The notes under the pieces: model-generated | Databases searched by the model: none | Told to the model about the DNA's origin: nothing | What the model saw: the letters and a program-made list of their open reading frames with translations, nothing else | Shown here: positions 1 through 12,608 of the stretch, piece after piece | Layout of the letters: every line of letters begins with the position of its first letter | How positions within the stretch are numbered: the stretch's first letter is position 1 | Source: Opitutaceae bacterium BACL24 MAG-120322-bin51 | GTDB lineage: Bacteria; Verrucomicrobiota; Verrucomicrobiia; Opitutales; Coraliomargaritaceae | Assembly: GCA_905182435.1 (NCBI GenBank) | Contig: CAJJBN010000026.1 | Location: 1 to 40,945, forward strand | Length of the DNA stretch: 40,945 nucleotides | Direction: 5' to 3' | Program-made: the position numbers and the translations under genes

Positions 1-2
1 CC

Positions 3-827
3 TTAGTTAGCGCCATCGCGCTCAGCAGTGGCTTAGCCGCGCAGACCAAGCAATCCAACCTCGATACCGAGCGCCTGCTCGACATCAGTCAGCGCGAGCA
101 AAAGATCTATCAACAGCTCGCCGCCGATCCCGAGTATTATTCCGGCGACGACCTCGAGCGCCACCTGAACGAACTGATCTTCTCGTACCGGACCTATCTG
201 GCCGAGAACCCTGACGACCTCAGCGCGCTCATACTCTACGGAAAACTACTCCGCCGTATTGGTAAAAACGACGAGGCCTTTAAAGCCTTCCTCAGGGCCG
301 ACGAGCTCGATCCGCAGATCGCAGTGGTCAAGCAGCAGATCGGCAATCACCTCGCCGAGACTGGCAAAGGCAAAGCGGCGCTCACCTTCACCCTCAACGC
401 CATCACACTCGAACCCGAGGTGCCCGCTTACCACTACGCACTCGGCGAGATCCTCTACACTTTTCGCGAGCCATTTATCCAACAAGCAGTCTTTAGCCGC
501 GACGCCCTCGACCGCGAAATGCTTAAAGCCTTCCAAACCGCGGTGCGCCTAGAGCCAGACAACTTCGACGCACAAATGCGCCTCGGCGAGGCCTACTACG
601 ACCTCGCCAGCCCCGACTGGAAGGCAGCACTGCTGCATTGGAACAAAGTCCGCAAGGACAGCCCCAACGATGACTTACTGCGCCGCCAGATCCTCGATCT
701 CCACAAGGTGCGCGTGCTCGGTAAGCTCGGGCGCAGCGCAGAAGCCACAGCACTGGCAGCCACCATCGTCCAACCCAGCCTGCAGCAATCCAAACAGCAA
801 GTCCTCGACGAAATACGTGTGTATTAG
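3..827 (+). CDS. TPR-like secreted protein, 5' end outside window
   Basis: The frame is open from the window edge to a TAG stop, 274 codons visible. The first visible residues are hydrophobic and end in an Ala-Ala-Gln stretch, which looks like the tail of a signal peptide, so only a few codons are probably missing. The rest is helical with repeated TPR-type spacing (for example YGKLLRRIGKNDEAFKAF followed about 34 residues later by IGNHLAETGKGKAALTF, each ending near LDP/LEP). This suggests an exported tetratricopeptide protein that scaffolds other proteins. I see no catalytic domain. It converges on the tRNA-Arg gene 12 bp downstream. Exact family not recognised. Confidence 0.75.
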   Translation, partial: LVSAIALSSGLAAQTKQSNLDTERLLDISQREQKIYQQLAADPEYYSGDDLERHLNELIFSYRTYLAENPDDLSALILYGKLLRRIGKNDEAFKAFLRADELDPQIAVVKQQIGNHLAETGKGKAALTFTLNAITLEPEVPAYHYALGEILYTFREPFIQQAVFSRDALDREMLKAFQTAVRLEPDNFDAQMRLGEAYYDLASPDWKAALLHWNKVRKDSPNDDLLRRQILDLHKVRVLGKLGRSAEATALAATIVQPSLQQSKQQVLDEIRVY

Positions 828-838
828 CGATTCAAAGG

Positions 839-913
839 TGGTGCTCCCGGGCAGATTCGAACTGCCATTTGCGGCTTCGGAGACCGCCGCTCTATCCATT
901 GAACTACGGGAGC
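839..913 (-). tRNA. tRNA-Arg (anticodon CCG), CCA encoded
   Basis: Read on the minus strand the sequence folds as a full cloverleaf: 7-bp acceptor GCTCCCG/CGGGAGC, D stem GTTC/GAGC, anticodon stem GCGGT/GCCGC with loop CTCCGAA (anticodon CCG, reading the Arg codon CGG), 4-nt variable loop and T stem GGCAG/CTGCC with loop TTCGAAT. The discriminator is A and the 3' CCA is encoded in the DNA. Confidence 0.96.
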
Positions 914-1071
914 AAATCAAAGTGGGCTAGATTTATGACTAGCTGGCTGGGGTCAACGTGAAAAGCGGCTAGGACTGAGATTAACTAACTCGACCTCTAG
1001 GGCGCTGGCGTAACCTCTCAAATGGCACGATTGCAAGCGTCCTGATCAAGCGGCAAAGCAATCCACTGATA

Positions 1072-1516
1072 TCAACTATCATCGCCCAAGGCGAAGTTCA
1101 CGGCCTCGATCCGAGCTAGGGAGCAGGCATCCATCACCTTGACGATCTGCGCATGCGGCACTGCATCTGCCGGTGAGATGGTGACGATCGCTTCGACCTT
1201 ATTGGCGCTACTGGCTTCGCGAAAGCGGCTTAGCATGGCAGCGAGCTCATTCAGCTGCGACACCTCTGGAGCGTCATACGGATAGTCGTTGACCACGACT
1301 TGGCCGTCGGGACGAATTTCAATGATCTGCTCATCAGGCAAATCCAATGGTTCAGGTCTGCTCGACCGTGCCGGGCAACTGAAACGAAAGGTCTGCCTCC
1401 TGCTGCTCCAAGGTGGACGCCACCATGAAATAAATCAGCAGCAGGAAAACGACATCAATCATTGGCGCGATCGGCACCCCACCCTGCTCGTCTGCTCGTT
1501 TTTTTAATTGTGCCAT
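1072..1516 (-). pseudogene. exbD: ExbD/TolR-family protein, interrupted by a +1 frameshift
   Basis: Two overlapping minus-strand frames together make one ExbD protein. From ATG at 1516 the first 54 codons give a short basic N-terminus, the conserved [20 protein letters not shown] membrane segment and the start of the periplasmic part, then hit TGA at 1354-1352. Skipping one base at the stop opens the second frame (GAA at 1353 onward), which runs to 1072 and encodes the ExbD periplasmic domain (I-E-I-R-P-D-G, then V-T-I-S-P near the C-terminal third). ExbD with ExbB couples the proton motive force to TonB- or Tol-type work at the outer membrane. The frameshift may be real or a sequencing error. 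AGGG lies about 11 nt upstream of the ATG, and the gene follows another exbD by 15 bp. Confidence 0.8.
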
Positions 1517-1531
1517 TTTTCAAATGGACCC

Positions 1532-1945
1532 TCAACGAGATTGATAGGTGGCGTAAATCACTTCGTAAGCGCCGACTTCGGCGCACGAGCGGAGCACCTC
1601 TTTAATTGTATGGTAAGGCGTGGCACGGTCGGCGCGCACGTGAATACGCAACTCAGGGTTGTCGGACAAGGACGCCTTGATCGCGGCCTGCATTGCTTCG
1701 AGGGTTTGTGGTCGCGCGCCCAGGAAAATCTGACCTTCGGCATCGAGCGAGATGGTGCCACGATCGGCAAGGTCTTCAGGCACATCGCTAGATGCAGATT
1801 CTGGCAAATCCAGTTTCACTTGACGATCCGCTTGCGCGAGGGTGCTCACCGTCATAAAGAACACCAACAGCAGAAAGACCATATCGATCATCGGCGTCAT
1901 CGGGAAATCTTCTTCTGGGGAGTTGGTGAGTCGACGGCGGGCCAT
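1532..1945 (-). CDS. exbD: ExbD/TolR-family biopolymer transport protein
   Basis: 137 residues, the normal length for ExbD/TolR. A short charged cytoplasmic N-terminus with Arg-Arg-Arg is followed by one membrane segment carrying the family motif PMIDMVFLLLVFFM (about residues 18-31), whose Asp is the proton-path residue in the family. The periplasmic domain includes HVRADRATPYHTIKEVL (about 102-118). It would work with an ExbB/MotA-type partner to energise an outer-membrane process. No exbB is present here: upstream is about 1 kb of repeat DNA, and a second exbD lies 15 bp downstream. Paired ExbD proteins of different sequence are common in PVC and Bacteroidetes systems. Confidence 0.9.
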   Translation of the reverse strand: MARRRLTNSPEEDFPMTPMIDMVFLLLVFFMTVSTLAQADRQVKLDLPESASSDVPEDLADRGTISLDAEGQIFLGARPQTLEAMQAAIKASLSDNPELRIHVRADRATPYHTIKEVLRSCAEVGAYEVIYATYQSR

Positions 1946-2235
1946 GAGTTAAATTCGAGCAGTTGAAATACTAATTAGAAATAAAGATATAACGATTCCT
2001 AAACTAGGCAAGCTTTGGGTCGATAAGCACACTAGACGAATCGCTTGAATCTGACCATGTCAGTGGATTCTGTTAGCCACCGATCTAATCGGATAGGCAT
2101 GAATCAGAGCAGCGACGGGCAGTTCTATGGCCACATGCACTTTGGATGAATGCGCGCTACCCGCATGACAGAAGCAAAAAAAGAGGTTCATCGTCATTTA
2201 CCGGGGAAATACCACTCTGAGCCTAATGTGGCGGC
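1946..2235. other. Intergenic stretch without recognisable gene
   Basis: No convincing gene, RNA or terminator was seen in these 290 bases. Short frames here run on into the downstream repeats and have no family features. The minus-strand exbD promoter should lie here but no clear -35/-10 pair could be assigned. Confidence 0.5.
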
Positions 2236-2931
2236 TATTCTGTTGGGGAGGGTCGACCTCCGTGTCGACCGCCAGCAGTTTAGAAATCATATGAAAATCC
2301 AAGAGTCTCGATGCGCGGTTAGTCGTGTCAGCCTCTCCTGCATCGGTACCGGACGACGCGGAGGTCGTCCCTCCCAAGAGACAGAAGCAAATACTGTAGC
2401 GAGCGGGTTGATCCCGCGATCCTTTAGGGGTTGGGCCATTCTGTTGGGGAGGGTCGACCTCCGTGTCGACCGCCAGCAGTTTAGAAATCATATGAAAATC
2501 CAAGAGTCTCTATGCGCTGTTAGTCGTGTCAGCCTCTCCCGCATCGGTAACGGACGACGCGGAGGTCGTCCCTCCCAAGAGACAGAAGCAAATACTGTAG
2601 CGAGCGGGTTGATCCCGCGATCCTTGTAGGGGTTGGGCCATTCTGTTGGGGAGGGTCGACCTCCGTGTCGACCGCCAGCAGTTTAGAAATCATATGAAAA
2701 TCCAAGATTCTCTATGCGCGGTTAGTCGTGTCAGCCTCTCCTGCATCGGTACCGGACGACGCGGAGGTCGTCCCTCCCAAGAGACAGAAGCAAATACTGT
2801 AGCGAGCGGGTTGATCCCGCGATCCTTTAGGGGTTGGGCCATTCTGTTGGGGAGGGTCGACCTCCGTGGCCTCTCCCGCATCGGTACCGGACGACACGGA
2901 GGTCGTCCCTCCCAAGAACCAGAAGCAAATC
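2236..2931. repeat. Tandem 201-bp composite repeat (3 full copies plus one deleted copy)
   Basis: Units begin at 2237, 2438, 2640 and 2841 (periods 201, 202, 201) and are nearly identical. Each full unit contains, in order, a GGAG-headed hairpin on + (2247-2270 in copy 1), an 80-bp spacer, a second GGAG hairpin on - (2351-2374) and a GTAG-headed hairpin on + (2396-2420). The fourth copy has lost the middle, from within its left hairpin to just before the right one, keeping the right hairpin at 2889-2912. The pair of inverted GGAG hairpins is REPIN-like. Open frames across the repeat follow its periodicity and are not genes. Confidence 0.93.
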
Positions 2932-2972
2932 CACCCTTCATCTATGCCTTTCCCGCTAATCGACGATGAACC

Positions 2973-3008
2973 AAAAAAAGAGGCGCCCGCACTGCGGACG
3001 CCTCTGCA
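2973..3008 (-). terminator. Rho-independent terminator of the DUF11 gene
   Basis: On the minus strand AGAGGCGTCCGC and GCGGGCGCCTCT form a long GC stem around a short AGT loop, followed by seven T. It begins 21 bases after the reconstructed stop codon of the DUF11 gene, which independently supports that stop as the true 3' end. Confidence 0.93.
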
Positions 3009-3028
3009 AACTTTAAGCGTATCGGGTC

Positions 3029-4628
3029 TTAGTAGACCTGAGTTGCTTCTTCTTCAGGCACTGGAGTCTTGAGCAGATCAGAGCTCATTTGTGCGCGGAA
3101 GCGTGCATCACCTACGGATACGGCCTTGGCCACCACGCGGAACTGGATGATTTCCTTCGCATTCAATACCGCGTATGGAGCGAAGTTCACATTGTTTCCA
3201 GAGATAGTGCCCGGTGCGTCACCGGCAGCGGAGACAATAGAGAGTTCACTTGGAAGCTGAACCTTCAGTCCGACGTTTGTATCAGCAGCTGTTCCTTGGT
3301 TAGTGATTTGGAATCACATATGTGGTTTCCTCACCAACAAGCAGTGGATCTTCAGTATCGATCACTTCGATCAGAAGCGCAGGGTAACCGCGCCATTCTG
3401 TGCAAGCGTCATCTGCACCGCTCAAGCCATAAGCCGCAGATGCAGCGCTGACTTGGTTGCAGTATGTGCCTTCATCAAGACCCATTACTGTGACGTCGAA
3501 GTTTTTCGACTCACCCGCATCGAGACTAGTGGTCCAGGTCGCAGTGTTGCCATTGATTTGCGCCAATGGAGCTGCAAGCAGCTTGTTTTGAGCAGGAACT
3601 GTATCTTTAACCACGACATCGCTGAGTGGCACATCACCTGTGTTTCTCACGACGATCTGATACGAAGCCTGCTTACCAACGAACTGCATGCGAGTGCCTG
3701 CCTTGGTCACTTCAAGACCCGCTTCGACCACCTTTACGCATGCGTCGTCTTGAACCGAACCGGCATTTGAAGAACTCGCGACTGCAACGTTGCAGTGCTC
3801 ACCAGTTGCAGCAGCTGTGGTGTTGACGATGATGTCGCGGCTTTCACCCGGAGCGAGTGTGCCAAGCTCGGCGACGAGTTGACTGTTACCGCTTTCATGC
3901 ACCACGCCAGCAGGCAATGTATCTGTAACCACTACATCGTATGCGCAGAAGTTTCCAGTGTTTGTCACGGTGATATCCCAAGGCACACCAGTGTTGACTA
4001 AGACTTGCTCGTTTGGAGTCGTCTTGACGATCGCCAGCTCAGGGACACCAACAGCTGTGGTGGTGCACGCATCTTGATAGGTCGTGACGGTTGCACAGCT
4101 GCTAAGATCCGCAACCGATGTGGCTTTAACCATCAATTCGAGTGGCGCCTGAGTGCCGTTCGCAAGATTGTACAGTGTCCAAGTCACGTTGCTGCCTGAA
4201 ACTTCTGCCTCAGGATTACTTGAGACATAAACAGCACCGGCAGGGATTTGCTCCTGAACGACGACCCGCTTGAGGTCCTGCTTTGCAGTCACGGTGTAGC
4301 TGTAAGCATATGGCTCATTCAGTGCGACTGTAGCAGGCGCAGACTTGTCCAGGCTTACACCATACTGATCGATCGAGTCAGCAACCCGGCCTGGCGCACA
4401 GTCGTCGACTGGTGCAGGTGCGGCTGGTGCAGGCTTGTGCTCGCGATAATCGTGAACGTGACGATTAACCGACGGATGCTGCAGGTTGAAGACCGTGGTT
4501 TCGGGAGAATCCGATACCGTGAAATTTTTGCCAGGATCTGGTTCGCGCTCAGCAGACAACTGTGCGGCGGAGATGGCAATCATTGCTGCAAGTGCAGATG
4601 CTCCAATGAGCTTTTTGATTATATTCAT
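3029..4628 (-). pseudogene. DUF11-repeat cell-surface protein (OmcB-like), frameshift near 3' end
   Basis: ATG at 4628 opens with a signal peptide (MNIIKKLIGASALAAMIAI, cleavage near Ala-Gln-Leu-Ser-Ala), a Pro/Ala-rich linker, then several beta-sandwich DUF11 repeats of about 110 residues with signatures such as DITVTNTGNFCAYDVVVTDT and YQIVVRNTGDVPLSDVVVKD. Conserved cysteines recur once or twice per repeat, as in the cysteine-rich outer-membrane proteins of Chlamydiae. The ATG frame stops at 3300 after TTYVIPNH. Dropping one C from the CC at that point gives V-I-Q-I-T-N-Q-G-T-A-A-D-T-N, the expected next repeat, continuing to TAA at 3029-3031 right before the terminator. So an inserted base truncates the last repeat; a sequencing error is equally possible. 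A structural role on the cell surface is inferred. Confidence 0.85.
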
Positions 4629-4983
4629 ATGATGATGGTGGGTTGTGGTTAGATTTTAGCTTGTTGATATGAACCCTAGTGTTCACTCATCCGCATTTTT
4701 AAGGATGAGCTTAAAAGCGTATTTAAAAATAACGATATATCGAATAGAAAATCATTTTATAGCGATAACCTAGTCGATGCTTTAAAAAACCGCCCATTAC
4801 TGGACCAAAAATCAAAGCCAAACAACCCAGCAAAGTCATTAAGCTGCAAATAGATACACACTCATTAAACCAGTAACATACGGTTATTAGCCAAAAATGA
4901 GATCCGACCCTATCGAGTATAAGAAAGGCGACCATGCATGTGCACGATCGCCTTTGATCAAAAATTCAGACTGTAAATCGGGC
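4629..4983. other. AT-rich intergenic region
   Basis: No gene was recognised in 355 bases. The right part holds the terminator of sdhB. The left part should carry the promoter and untranslated leader of the DUF11 gene, but I cannot assign a promoter with confidence. Confidence 0.5.
4924..4955 (-). terminator. Likely terminator downstream of sdhB
   Basis: AAAGGCGA and TCGCCTTT form an 8-bp stem around a 16-nt loop, about 30 bases after the sdhB stop on the minus strand. The following T-run is weak (CTTTCTTAT), so termination strength is uncertain. Confidence 0.6.
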
Positions 4984-5745
4984 CTACTTCACCAGATAGA
5001 AGAAATCCTTCACCTTGGCTGCCGTATAATCGCGATTGAGTTGCGCAATCATATCCAGCGAAATACTCTTCGGACAGACTGCTTCACACTCGCCAATGTT
5101 AGTGCAACCTCCGAAGCCTTCGCCGTCCATGGTGCTGACCATCGCGAGCGCACGGCGATCCTTCTCTGGTTTACCCTGCGGCAAGCTGTTCATGTGCGAG
5201 ACCTTCGAAGCAGTGAACAACATCGCAGATGCATTCGGGCAGGCAGCCACACACGCACCACAGCCAATACAGGCTGCCGCATCCATCGCGTAATCCGCAA
5301 TGCCTTTGGCGATCGGGCTGGAGTTGGCATCAACGGCAGTCCCCGCGCGGGCAGTGATGAAGCCACCAGACTGGATAATCCGATCAAACGCGGTGCGATC
5401 GGTAACTAAGTCCTTAATCACCGGAAACGGTGCTGCCCGCCATGGCTCGATCGTGATGGTCTGGCCATCGTGGAAGTGGCGCATGTGCAACTGACAGGCA
5501 GTGGTGCCATTTTCCGGACCGTGTGGAATACCGTTAATCGTCAGCGAGCAACTGCCGCAGATACCTTCGCGGCAGTCATGGTCGAATGCGACCGGCTCTT
5601 CGCCATTGGCAACCTGCTGCTCCGAGAGAATATCAAGCATTTCCAGGAAAGAAGACCCTGCCGAAATATCGTCGAGTTGATACTCAACAAACTTGCCTTG
5701 GCTTTGACTGTTTTTTTGACGCCAAACTTTAAGTGTAAGTTTCAT
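4984..5745 (-). CDS. sdhB: Succinate dehydrogenase iron-sulfur subunit
   Basis: 253 residues. It passes electrons from the flavin of SdhA to the membrane quinone through three Fe-S clusters. [2Fe-2S] ligands are Cys58, Cys63, Cys66 and Cys84 ([11 protein letters not shown] ... TACQ). The 4Fe and 3Fe clusters use [12 protein letters not shown] (159-170) and [12 protein letters not shown] (214-225). The sequence type matches the SdhCAB enzymes of Bacteroidetes, Bacillus and Verrucomicrobia, with a single membrane subunit. It is last in the sdhC-sdhA-sdhB operon, 27 bp after sdhA, and followed by a hairpin. It is part of the TCA cycle and respiratory complex II at the inner face of the membrane. 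Confidence 0.97.
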   Translation of the reverse strand: MKLTLKVWRQKNSQSQGKFVEYQLDDISAGSSFLEMLDILSEQQVANGEEPVAFDHDCREGICGSCSLTINGIPHGPENGTTACQLHMRHFHDGQTITIEPWRAAPFPVIKDLVTDRTAFDRIIQSGGFITARAGTAVDANSSPIAKGIADYAMDAAACIGCGACVAACPNASAMLFTASKVSHMNSLPQGKPEKDRRALAMVSTMDGEGFGGCTNIGECEAVCPKSISLDMIAQLNRDYTAAKVKDFFYLVK

Positions 5746-5772
5746 AATTCTGTCTTTAGTTGAGTGGTTCGC

Positions 5773-7716
<1,944 letters not shown>

Positions 7717-7728
7717 TAGTATTCGGTG

Positions 7729-8517
7729 CTATTGGTGAAGTTGTTCGACGATTACTTCACCAGCTTCAACAGCCGGAGCAGTCTTTTTAAGTATACCAGT
7801 CATCGCGGCCACCGGAATCACTGCGAAACCAAGGAAAACGACCACACCATATATGAGTGCGAAACGATCCAAGCGTGCCCGCCAAAGTTGGTTGCGCAGA
7901 CCGACGGTTTGAAACATACTGCTCACGCCGTGAGTCAGGTGCATACAGAGCAAACCAGTCGCGATGATGTAGAAGGCCGAAACCCACCAGACGTGGAAGC
8001 CGCCGATCATCATGTCGTTGACATTAAAAGTCATCACCACTTCGCCATTGTGCATCACTGGCTCGCCGTGCTTAACCAGCGCGACATCGGCGATCTGCTC
8101 ATTATACTCCTTGCCCGGAACGATGCGAGCGGTGTAGTGCGCGATGTGGAAGATAATGAAGGCGAGCAATATAATACCGCTCATACGCATCGTCTTGGCA
8201 GCATAGGTCGCCTGCACCGATTTGTTCTGATCGTAGCCCTGCGGACGCGCCTTGCGATTGTCTAAAGTAAGCGAAATCGCAGCCCAGATGTGCACCCCAA
8301 TACAAGCCAGCAGAAACAGCCGAATCCCCCAGAGCATTGCCAGCGGCATGACATGGTGCAGCTTGTAAGCGTAGGCGTTAATGACATCAGGTCCCAAAAA
8401 GATCTGCAAATTGCCTAGCATGTGCCCAAGCACAAACAAAACAAGAACCAGACCGGTGAGGGCCATTAGAATTTTTCGACCAATGGTCGATTTTAGAAAG
8501 CTACACAGTGCGCACAT
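7729..8517 (-). CDS. sdhC: Succinate dehydrogenase cytochrome b subunit
   Basis: 262 residues with about five hydrophobic helices, starting with ILMALTGLVLVLFVLGHMLG. His32, His54/55, His76 and the His pair in FHIAHYTARI are candidates for the two haem b groups of the SdhC/b558 family. It anchors SdhA-SdhB in the membrane and hands electrons to menaquinone or ubiquinone. It is the first gene of the operon, divergent from pyrG across a 346-bp gap. The family is characteristically a single fused anchor rather than separate SdhC and SdhD. Confidence 0.95.
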   Translation of the reverse strand: MCALCSFLKSTIGRKILMALTGLVLVLFVLGHMLGNLQIFLGPDVINAYAYKLHHVMPLAMLWGIRLFLLACIGVHIWAAISLTLDNRKARPQGYDQNKSVQATYAAKTMRMSGIILLAFIIFHIAHYTARIVPGKEYNEQIADVALVKHGEPVMHNGEVVMTFNVNDMMIGGFHVWWVSAFYIIATGLLCMHLTHGVSSMFQTVGLRNQLWRARLDRFALIYGVVVFLGFAVIPVAAMTGILKKTAPAVEAGEVIVEQLHQ

Positions 8518-10477
<1,960 letters not shown>

Positions 10478-10479
10478 TC

Positions 10480-11100
10480 ATGCGCCGCCTGCAGCTGACC
10501 GTTCTGCTCATTGGCATCGTATTCGTCGCTGGCTGCAGCACATTGACGCGTAACCCGCAGTTCTATCTAAGTTATTACGAGTTGAAATCGCCGGAAATTA
10601 GCGATTTTGAAACCTGTGCTTCCGCGGGTTGTCGTCAGCTGTCTCGCCTATCCTACTCCGAACCAGAATGGCAAAGCATCCGCGCCATCTTTGAGCCAGC
10701 TCAGCAGAATGCCGCCGAAGAGCGCGAACGCTTGCTTGTCGCCGTCGCGGCAATCGAGACCTTGGTCGGCGAGAAAAACGGCACCTCGAGCGACTTTGCC
10801 AAGAACCAACGAAAAGGCAGTCAAGGCCCACAGCTAGACTGCATCGCCGAAGCTGCCAACACTACTGTCGCTCTGTTGCTACTACAGCAAGACGGGCTGA
10901 TCCGTTATCACCGTGTCAGTCACCCTCAGCATCGGGGTTTCGCCCGCCTACAATACCCGCATAACAGCGCAGCAATCATCGAAATTGCGAATAACGCTCA
11001 TTACGCCATCGACTCATGGTTCTTCGCCAACGGCGAGCAACCCATCTGTGTCAGCGTCGCTGAATGGAAAGCCGGCTTTCGCCCCCAAAACGAAAAATAA
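10480..11100 (+). CDS. Predicted lipoprotein of unknown function
   Basis: 206 residues. A lipoprotein signal ends in the lipobox V-A-G-C at Cys19, so the mature protein should be lipid-anchored in a membrane. The mature part contains pairs of Cys (CASAGC near residue 46, then isolated Cys near 120 and 188) that could form disulfides, and a mixed alpha/beta composition. I recognise no functional domain. Start is 2 bp after pyrG and the stop is 4 bp before the DUF5069 gene, so the three probably share a transcript. Confidence 0.8.
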   Translation: MRRLQLTVLLIGIVFVAGCSTLTRNPQFYLSYYELKSPEISDFETCASAGCRQLSRLSYSEPEWQSIRAIFEPAQQNAAEERERLLVAVAAIETLVGEKNGTSSDFAKNQRKGSQGPQLDCIAEAANTTVALLLLQQDGLIRYHRVSHPQHRGFARLQYPHNSAAIIEIANNAHYAIDSWFFANGEQPICVSVAEWKAGFRPQNEK

Positions 11101-11104
11101 ACAC

Positions 11105-11629
11105 ATGCAACACTCCAACTACTCAACACGCCTGCAAGCCATTTGGGACGACGCAGTCACTCAATATCAAGACGGTAACCGCACACCCGACAGCTATTTC
11201 GGCGCAGTCACACTCGCCGAACTAGCCTCCATCGGCCTCAACGTCATGGATCTCTACGACTCGGTCGAAGACCATCTCGGCGGTGCCGAGATCGATTTCG
11301 CCACCTTCCTGCTAGTCTCCGACGCACGCCGCGACTACTTTCTTAACCAGCAAAACGGTCAAGCCTCCACACACATTCTCGACAGCAGCACCCTACCGGC
11401 TAAAGACCTCGAAGTACGCGGCATCGTCTGGCTCCCCCGCATCATGCCGAAGGCCATCGCCAAGCTACGCGGCGAACTCCCCTCCGAGAGCATGTATGGC
11501 TGTGGTGGCGACCGTGGTTTCTTCAAAGCCAATAATATTCATCCTGCAGAATTCCTTCGCGCCACATGGGCCTACGAAGACGAACCCGAGAAACTTATCG
11601 ACTGGGTGATCGCTCGGCGAGGGAGCTGA
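11105..11629 (+). CDS. DUF5069 domain protein
   Basis: 174 residues from ATG 11105. A longer frame opening at 10913 would overlap the lipoprotein gene and is not favoured. The C-terminal half has the DUF5069 pattern: VRGIVWLPRIMPKAIAKLRG near 98-117, then the aromatic/Gly-rich YGCGGDRGFFKANNIHPAEF. The N-terminal half is acidic and helical. Function is unknown; DUF5069 is recurrent in Verrucomicrobia and Planctomycetes. It is the last gene of the pyrG cluster, immediately followed by an inverted-repeat element that may act as terminator. Confidence 0.75.
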   Translation: MQHSNYSTRLQAIWDDAVTQYQDGNRTPDSYFGAVTLAELASIGLNVMDLYDSVEDHLGGAEIDFATFLLVSDARRDYFLNQQNGQASTHILDSSTLPAKDLEVRGIVWLPRIMPKAIAKLRGELPSESMYGCGGDRGFFKANNIHPAEFLRATWAYEDEPEKLIDWVIARRGS

Positions 11630-11635
11630 TCAGTT

Positions 11636-11730
11636 AAAGGAGTGTGGGCGACTCGCCCACATCAATTCAACAACCAGGACGACTCGCCCACATCAATTCA
11701 ACAACCAGGGCGAGTCGCCCTCACTCCTTT
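11636..11730. repeat. REPIN-like inverted GGAG hairpins
   Basis: A + strand hairpin GGAG-TGTGGGCG-ACT-CGCCCACA (11639-11661) and a - strand hairpin GGAG-TGAGGGCG-ACT-CGCCCTGG (11705-11727) face each other. The outer ends AAAGGAGTG and CACTCCTTT are exact inverted repeats. Between them a 30-bp stretch is directly repeated, including a damaged internal copy of the hairpin. Each hairpin has a 4+8+3+8 layout, with the GGAG head known for RAYT-associated REP sequences. Confidence 0.85.
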
Positions 11731-11810
11731 ACATAAATCCGCCCCCAAACATACAATAAAGCTAAATTCGATGTTGAAAGATCGACGTTTAACGTTCGAT
11801 GTTCACTTAG

Positions 11811-12608
11811 ATGGATAAACTAGCTGAGATCATGGCCGCCAAGCGGCACGCACTACGCAACCAGATACGCCCAATTCGCGATTCGGAACTCTCACGACTC
11901 GCCGACATGCAGCGCCAAGGCGGCAGCTTCCTCAAAGCCCTCGCCCGTAACGACCGCCTCTCGGTAATCGCCGAGATCAAGCGCAAGTCCCCTTCGGCTG
12001 GCGAAATTTCAGATGCCGGCCTAAATGCCGTCGACCAAGCGCGTAAATATATTAACGCCGAAGCCGACTGTCTCTCAATCCTCACTGATACGGATTATTT
12101 TGGTGGCAGCCTTCAAGACCTCTGGGATGTCGTCGAATTTCTCGAAGTTCACGAACGCAAGGTGCCCTGTTTACGCAAAGACTTCATGGTGCACCCGGTG
12201 CAAGTCGTCGAAGCCGCTGAGGGCGGCGCACGCTGCATTTTAATCATCGTGCGCGCACTCGCAGACGACGAAATAAAAGCGCTCCGAGACGCGGCTGGAC
12301 TGGCTGGACTCGACGCTCTTTACGAAATCCACGAAGAGCGTGAACTCGAAAAAGCACTCAAGTTCGATCCTAAAATAATCGGCGTTAACAACCGCGACCT
12401 CAAGCGATTCAAGACTGACCTAGCCGTATCCGAATTACTGATACCACAGATCCCTGACGATATCATTAAAATCAGCGAAAGCGGTATTTTTGACATTGAA
12501 GATGCCGAACGCGCTAGCGAATGCGGAGCCGATGCGATCCTCGTCGGCGAAGCCCTCATGCGCTCCGAAGACACCGATAGATTGATCGAAGCGTTTCACA
12601 ACGCCTAA
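11811..12608 (+). CDS. trpC: Indole-3-glycerol phosphate synthase
   Basis: 265 residues, a complete TIM barrel. It closes the indole ring in tryptophan synthesis from CdRP. SVIAEIKRKSPSAGEI (51-66) is the family signature with the catalytic Lys. CLRKDFMVHPVQV carries the second conserved Lys, LYEIHEERELEKAL the catalytic Glu region, and IGVNNRDLKRFKTDL plus SESGI the phosphate-binding loops. It stands alone, with no other trp gene beside it. The ATG follows a short tract without a Shine-Dalgarno. Confidence 0.97.
   Translation: MDKLAEIMAAKRHALRNQIRPIRDSELSRLADMQRQGGSFLKALARNDRLSVIAEIKRKSPSAGEISDAGLNAVDQARKYINAEADCLSILTDTDYFGGSLQDLWDVVEFLEVHERKVPCLRKDFMVHPVQVVEAAEGGARCILIIVRALADDEIKALRDAAGLAGLDALYEIHEERELEKALKFDPKIIGVNNRDLKRFKTDLAVSELLIPQIPDDIIKISESGIFDIEDAERASECGADAILVGEALMRSEDTDRLIEAFHNA

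Noticed and set aside
1352..1357. Programmed +1 frameshift in exbD
   Set aside because: No stimulatory Shine-Dalgarno or slippery P-site codon was found; an indel is simpler. Kept as a finding only for the frameshift itself.
2150..2969. Open frames of 100-160 codons across the 2.2-2.9 kb repeat
   Set aside because: Their peptide repeats follow the 201-bp DNA period, both strands are equally open, and the DNA is explained by REP hairpins.
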